In this document: positions 58,656 through 64,000 of the stretch, piece after piece | Numbering within the stretch: the first letter of the stretch is position 1 | Layout of the letters: every line of letters begins with the position of its first letter | Assembly: GCF_000003815.2 (NCBI RefSeq) | Contig: NC_049981.1 | Span: forward strand, 12,915,304 to 12,979,303 | Reading direction: 5' to 3' | DNA length: 64,000 nt | Source of the DNA: Branchiostoma floridae | Taxonomy: Eukaryota; Chordata; Leptocardii; Amphioxiformes; Branchiostomatidae | Translations under genes and position numbers: made by a program | The notes under the pieces: generated by a model | The model's database searches: none | Seen by the model: only the letters and a program-made list of their open reading frames with translations | What the model was told of the DNA's origin: nothing

Positions 58656-59584
58656 GCGGCAGCTGCCGCGTGCTCGGGTCGTTAGGGCCGTCAGCGAGCC
58701 GTGAGTAAATACAGCTGACGTGCGCTGCACCGCTAATGTGGCGTTGCTCGGCAAAACGGGCCACAACCTCAAGCACCGAACGTGACGGTCGTCTACGTAT
58801 ATGTCCGTGAAGTAGCACTAGCAGTTTGTCTCAGCGTAGTTAAATCTGTCTCAACGTCTGTTAGATATTATAGTCACTCCGACACACATGTACAAGGAAG
58901 CTATAACAGTAAGGTCGGGATATCAAATTCAATTTGACACTGCTGTAAGTTTCCCCATCAATCATAGAAATGAAGTATTATATCATTGAAATGATTGATT
59001 GTTCCAATACATAGTCCATACAGCAATTCTTAATACAACTTACAAGCAAGATACCGTATTTTCCTGTGCTTTTCTGCAAATGTAGTGATTGGTTGTGTTT
59101 TGTTTAGTTAACATTTAAAGAATTGCAAATCGTATAGAGTACTCTACACATCGTATATCAATATTGAAAATGATGTCTAGTTCGGAAGTCTGTGTCTCGG
59201 AAAAGAGAAAAAAAGGAAGAAAATAGAATTTTGTGTTGACATTCTTTAGAAATGACTCTCTTGTATTCACACCACAGTGGGCTTAAAAGTGGCAGCAAAT
59301 TGCCATTAAATGACCGTGTTGTGTAGCAATGTTTGAGTACTTTAATTTGTATTCAATGGCAAAGTCTCTTCCCTTTAAGGCATTCATGCCAGTAGTTCTG
59401 GCGACCGAATCTTTGTGTTTGCACTTGTTGTCAACTTGCGGGGGGAAGCAAAGCGGGAAGTAGTTTGAAATTTTGATTAAGTGCACTTTAATGTGTTATA
59501 TGTTAGACTTTAACAGTGTGTTTATAGGTTGTCTCTCGTCTTGTTTCTAATGATTGTAGGGGGCGGAACGTTTGCTGAGTCAAC

Positions 59585-62500
59585 ATGGAGGGTTCAGTCG
59601 CGGGCACAGTCCGGGGTCTCTTCCACCAACTCAGTCTGGAGGGCTCACCCTTCGTTATCCCGATCCCGTTCCTCAAGAAGTCCGAGAAGGAGGCGTCAGA
59701 AGATAAACCCTCCGACATGGAGCTAGATCCTTCTCCAGAAGACGTCTGCGAACAAGGTGACACTCGTAGACTGTCTACAGGCAGTGTTGACTCTGTCAAA
59801 TCAGCGACCTCCATAGCGTCCAGTATGACCAGCAGCGAGTGTTCGGAAGACGACAATTCGGAAATAGACAGTGACACAGAGACAGAAGAGACGCCCAGCG
59901 GTTGCTCGGTCTTGGTCAGTCGACGCAGACGGTCCTCTCTCAGCATAGACTCTAGTGAAGATGACGGGATGTCCGACTATGAGGAGGATAACATCCTCTC
60001 TGTGTACTCCGTCCCGAGTACGACCCAAACTTCTGTCCCTGGCACGCCTCTCTCAGAAACAGACGAACCGTTTGTGAAAAGAGGCGCTACCGAAGTCGTG
60101 AAAGAGTACCATTCAGGGGGAGAGAAGAACGGACTGAGCATGCACTTAACAGGTACTCACACAGGAAGTAGTGCCACATCCAGAAACAGCTCCTTTGTTT
60201 CCATGCGGACTTTATATTCCATGGAGGACATTGGGGAGCCCAAAGACAAGAAGCGAGGCGGTAACAAAGTCATGCAGTTCAACAGACTTTCGTCAGACGG
60301 CGCTGCATGTAAAATAGCTCCGTGTGGTGAAGAGCTTCCACTGAAGGGCGCCAGTAAACAAGTGGAACATTCAGAACCAGAGGAGGACATCAACGGTAAC
60401 CGGCCGTATCCGCCCGCCCTGTCGGACCAGAGTTCGTCAAACAGGACAAAGCCGAACCTGAAGTTGAACTTGAAAGGACTTTGCGGGAACGCACCGTTCG
60501 GAAAGAAAGACTTGATGGACGGGAAACTTCTGAAGTCACCCCCTGCCTGTCTAGGTAAGCAAGTTATTTTTTTTTCTATTTCTGAATTTTAGGAGGGTGT
60601 CTCACATGTTACATACGGCATTGAGATACATTTGCTATGATGATATACGGTAGGTTCCAACATCTGGCAAAGAATCTATTCATCATTTCTATATGACATG
60701 TACTTTGCACTTGCATGCACTAAGAAGTGCGATATATTTGTCCTTTTAACAGATGTATCAAGCGAAGATCATGTACCAGGGTCTGCCTCAGTTGACCTTC
60801 AGGGTAGAATTCCAAGATGGCCGACCAGCTCCACCGTCACATCCGGGTTCTCCGAGCTCCTCCTGACCCCATCTGACTTGACTGAGATGGACTCTGACGA
60901 ATCAGATGCCAGCGATTGTGAGGACTTCTTCGATATGTCGCACGTCGGCGTGTTTCACAACATTGTGCCGTGTAACGGTCTGGAAGAGTTCGCTCGCAAG
61001 TACTTCAACGAAGACTCTCTCTCGTACAAACTATTCGTAGACATGGCACGACAAAGCCCGGTCGTTCAATCCATCGTAGAGGACGAATTTTTGTGGTACT
61101 ACATCTGCTTATACTGGAGAAAGCACGGCCGCCAGCTTCCCGCAAAGTTCATTCAGTTCATAGAATTCTCGATAGCCGAGTACATGTTTTCCTACGCGCA
61201 GACGAAAGACATGAGTGATAAAGAAACGTACGGAAAGGCCCTGGAGAGGCTGGCGTTCGTCGGAGGCGTGGGTTTCTACAACTTGATCGGGATGGAGATC
61301 ATGTCGATCGAGTCGCATCAGCTGAAGGGAGTCACAGACAACATTGAAGAATACTCCTTCGGCATCTTCAAAGGAAACGAGCGAAGCTCAGAATGCACAG
61401 GAGCAAGCCTACACGTCTACGACTACTGTATCTCATTGTGGATAAGTGGCGAACTGAATATACTGATGGGAAAACTGACAAAGGAAGAGATGGCAGGTTA
61501 TCACGTCATCCACCACTGCGTGGGTACTCTGGAGTACACCCCGAACATCTGCTCCTTCTCGTGTGGGATTCTCGGTGAGAGTGCCGAGCCTCTGTTAGAA
61601 GCCATGGCCCAGCGCGCGGCGAAGACGGGTTCGTTCTCCGACGCCGAAGCCTGCCTCATCGCCATGAGCGAGAGCAACCAGATGGAGACCATGATACATC
61701 TCGCTGACGTCATGTTCCCCAACAAAGTCATTGACCTCACGTCCCTCCCCACCCTATCCCCCATGGGCATGGCAGCGATCATACACCTAATTAACGTCTC
61801 TACGTTCCTTTGGCGACTTGAGATCCTTCCTTCTGATCTGACGATCTCGGACGGAGTCTACGGACTGATGCGAAGACTTGAAGCAGATCCTTTCCTAGAG
61901 AAAGTGAATCTGCGGAGCTCCGTTGATGGCGACATAGATACGCTCTGTCAGCTGTTACATCTGATCCCCATCCTGGCCGCCATGAGATTCAAGGAAGACT
62001 TTGGACAGTGTAGTCTTGATGAATGTGAGATAAAAGTCCGCAAAGTTGACCTGTCCTGTAACTACCTAGACAATGATGACATCTTGCGGCTCGCCAAGGT
62101 ACTGCCGTTCCTGTCGAAGCTGGAGCATCTAAATCTATCCCGTAACTGTGTGACGGCAGACGGCGTGTCGGCCCTGACGCGTTCTCTTGCGTATCTGCGC
62201 AACGTCTCAAAGATTGACCTTAGCAGTAACCGTCTCGGCCCGGACGGAGGGAAGGAGCTGGGTGTTATACTCAAGGTCTGCCCTGTCGTCCGCCATCTTG
62301 ATGTCTCAGACAACCAGCTCGGCGATGAAGGGATGTCCGCCATGGCAGAGAACATGCCGCACGTCAAGTCTCTGAGAAGATTCCTGGTCGCCAACAACGG
62401 CATGACGTTCTCCGGGATATCGTATTTATCCCAGGGGCTTCTTAAGGCAACGGCAAGGCTGGAGCTCTTGGACGTCAGCGGAAATGACGTCACGTACGAA

Positions 62501-63499
62501 GGTGCGCTAGCTCTGGCCGCCACCCTTCCCCACATGAACCACATCCATGACGTGAACGTGTCTGACTGTAATCTCGGGGCAGACGGAGCAAGCGCATTGG
62601 CCAAAACCTTCCCGGAACTGAAGAGTCTGAAGAAAGTGAACATGAGTCGGAACGCGCTCCGTGACCGCGGTGTTGTGGCGGTCCTTCAGCACGTCAGCGA
62701 GCTCTCTCCGCCAATCCAAGTCAACCTGGAGGCTAATGACATTAAGAGCGACATGATTGACCAGATTGTGAATGAAATCAGCAACCTACCCCTCCTGGGG
62801 TCCCTTGATCTGAGCCACCTAACCCTCCGACGGTACGAGGCCTTCGCTCTTGCCTACACGCTGCAGCGGATGTCTTCCCTAGAGACCCTGGACCTCAATG
62901 ACAGCTTCATCGAGGAAGCAAACTTCGCGCCCATCGGGGCTAATCTCAAGCACCTCTCGCTGCTCCGAAGCCTGCAGGTCTATAACAACAGGATAGGGTG
63001 CGCAGGCGCCATGGGTCTGGCCAGCTCGTTACCGTTCCTGACACACCTCATGCACCTCAACATCCAGTTCAACTCCATCCCGGAATCTGCCATGCTTGCC
63101 GTGACCGAGAACGTCAAGTACCTACCTTCTCTCGTGTTCCTCGATCTGGGGTGGAACGCGGTCGGCAACAACGGAGCCAAAGCCCTCGCGGCGTCCTTCT
63201 CAAGTCTCCCTCACCTGCGCACTCTCCTCCTCCACTCAGCTCAGATCGGAGACGACGGTGCAGCGGAAGTCATCCAGGCATTGCCAATGCTCACGAAGCT
63301 GGAGGTCCTGGACCTTGCCGTTAACAAGATCAGTGACAGCTCCATCGCGCCCCTGGTGCAGAGCCTGAACGGTCTCCTGCAGCTGCAGAGCGTGGATCTA
63401 TCCTTTAACGAGTTCAGTAACGCCGGGATCTGGGAGATGAGCGGGGCGGTACGGGAGGACGTCTGTCTGACGGTCCTGCTGAAGACACCCGGGCAGTAG
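59585..63499 (+). CDS. NLR-like protein with 17 LRRs and no visible NACHT ATPase core, 1238 aa
   Basis: Two coding exons, 59585-60554 and 60753-63499, join in phase (3717 nt). An acceptor at 59559 (GATTGTAG) before the ATG implies a non-coding upstream exon; a donor at 58701 (GTGAGT) in GC-rich DNA is a candidate. Residues 1-380 are disordered, rich in Ser, Asp and Glu (SSECSEDDNSEIDSDTETEE). Residues about 388-740 resemble the HD1, winged-helix and HD2 region of NLRs: LEEFARKYF, LPAKFIQFIEFSIAEYMF, LERLAFVGGVGFYNLIGMEI, SLHVYDYCISLW. From about 754 to the end come 17 ribonuclease-inhibitor-type LRRs of 28 residues (KVDLSCNYLDNDD, HLNLSRNCVTADG, VLDLAVNKISDSS). No Walker A GxxxxGK[ST] or Walker B was found; GNAPFGKK at 301-308 lacks the Ser/Thr. 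LRRs suggest ligand or partner binding, possibly in innate immunity. The NLR assignment is inference. Confidence 0.85.
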
Positions 63500-64000
63500 G
63501 AACGTTTAGAACGAACACAGCCCTCACGGACACAACCCACAGTTACAGAGGTACTGTAACGCATTGGAAAATAGATTAGCCAGTAACCCTAGTCCTTCAT
63601 GGAATCGCATATTTATCAATTTTACATGAAAGACTCGAGAGGCACAGTGACACCTATGACGCTAAAAACTCCAGATGTTTCAAAGTTCCATGATTTTTAT
63701 GGGGGGAGGGGCATTAAGAAAACCCCACAAAGGTCACAAGATACTCTCTAAGCCCATCAGACGTTCATTGCAGAAACCGATACCTTTTACCGACTTACCT
63801 GATTTCCCACAGCCGATGGATAGCTTAAAAAGAGGGTAACGACATCTACATTCAACCTCTGCTTTGAGAGTATCACAAGAGAACATAATCTAAACTGTAC
63901 ATGTCTGTTGTAGTGCACAAAAGGCGCGAGCAGCAACGCCATAAACCAATGTTATGTGAATGCTTCGAACCATCGCCTCAGAAATGTTAGTAGTGAACAA
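63500..64000 (+). other. 3' UTR and flank of the LRR gene
   Basis: Follows the TAG at 63497-63499. No further coding signal is visible before the window ends. Confidence 0.5.

Noticed and set aside
58486-58818. 110-codon open frame on minus
   Set aside because: Produced by the 35-bp minisatellite.
62062-62643. 193-codon open frame on minus
   Set aside because: Shadow of the LRR repeats of the plus-strand gene.

Overview
The window looks like animal nuclear DNA, most likely from a cephalochordate (amphioxus). This is inferred from short introns with GT-AG borders, protein families known to be expanded in amphioxus (TRIM-NHL, NLR-like LRR proteins, mucin-like membrane proteins, SDRs), and dense short interspersed repeats. 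No species-specific marker was seen. There are two assembly gaps (9287-9386 and 34106-34207).

Seven protein-coding genes can be supported; for each multi-exon model the exon phases match and the summed length is divisible by three. (1) 120-3685, plus: 3' part of a type I membrane protein with a Thr-rich, Cys-containing ectodomain; its 5' end lies outside the window. (2) 10501-15503, plus: a 271-residue mucin-like type I membrane protein. (3) and (4) 17794-18039 and 21913-22194, minus: two short secreted proteins with the same gene architecture (TATA box, non-coding first exon, one coding exon) and related C-termini ending near Gly-Trp; they look like paralogous peptide precursors. (5) 24690-33106, minus: a six-exon SDR oxidoreductase of the retinol/17-beta-hydroxysteroid dehydrogenase type. 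(6) 27228-30710, minus: an intronless 1160-residue TRIM-NHL protein nested in intron 3 of gene 5, on the same strand. (7) 35278-37974, minus: a Ly6/uPAR domain on a long TTTLP-type mucin stalk with one membrane segment. After about 21 kb with no supportable gene comes (8) 59585-63499, plus: a 1238-residue protein with 17 ribonuclease-inhibitor-type LRRs preceded by a region resembling the HD1-WHD-HD2 part of NLR proteins, but with no recognisable Walker A/B ATPase core. That makes eight entries, the first partial.

Three of the genes (1, 2, 7) encode type I membrane proteins with Thr/Ser/Pro-rich ectodomains, so much of the left 38 kb is cell-surface coding. Genes 6 and 8 belong to families often used in innate immunity and ubiquitin signalling; no functional link between them is shown by the sequence.

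The non-coding DNA holds a 49-bp minisatellite that copies a splice acceptor, a cluster of DR1-type nuclear-receptor motifs, two MITEs flanked by TAA duplications, several tRNA-derived SINE remnants, an approximately 150-bp tandem/interspersed family found at about eleven loci, perfect short hairpins, and many microsatellites. Nothing prokaryotic, viral or CRISPR-like was seen.
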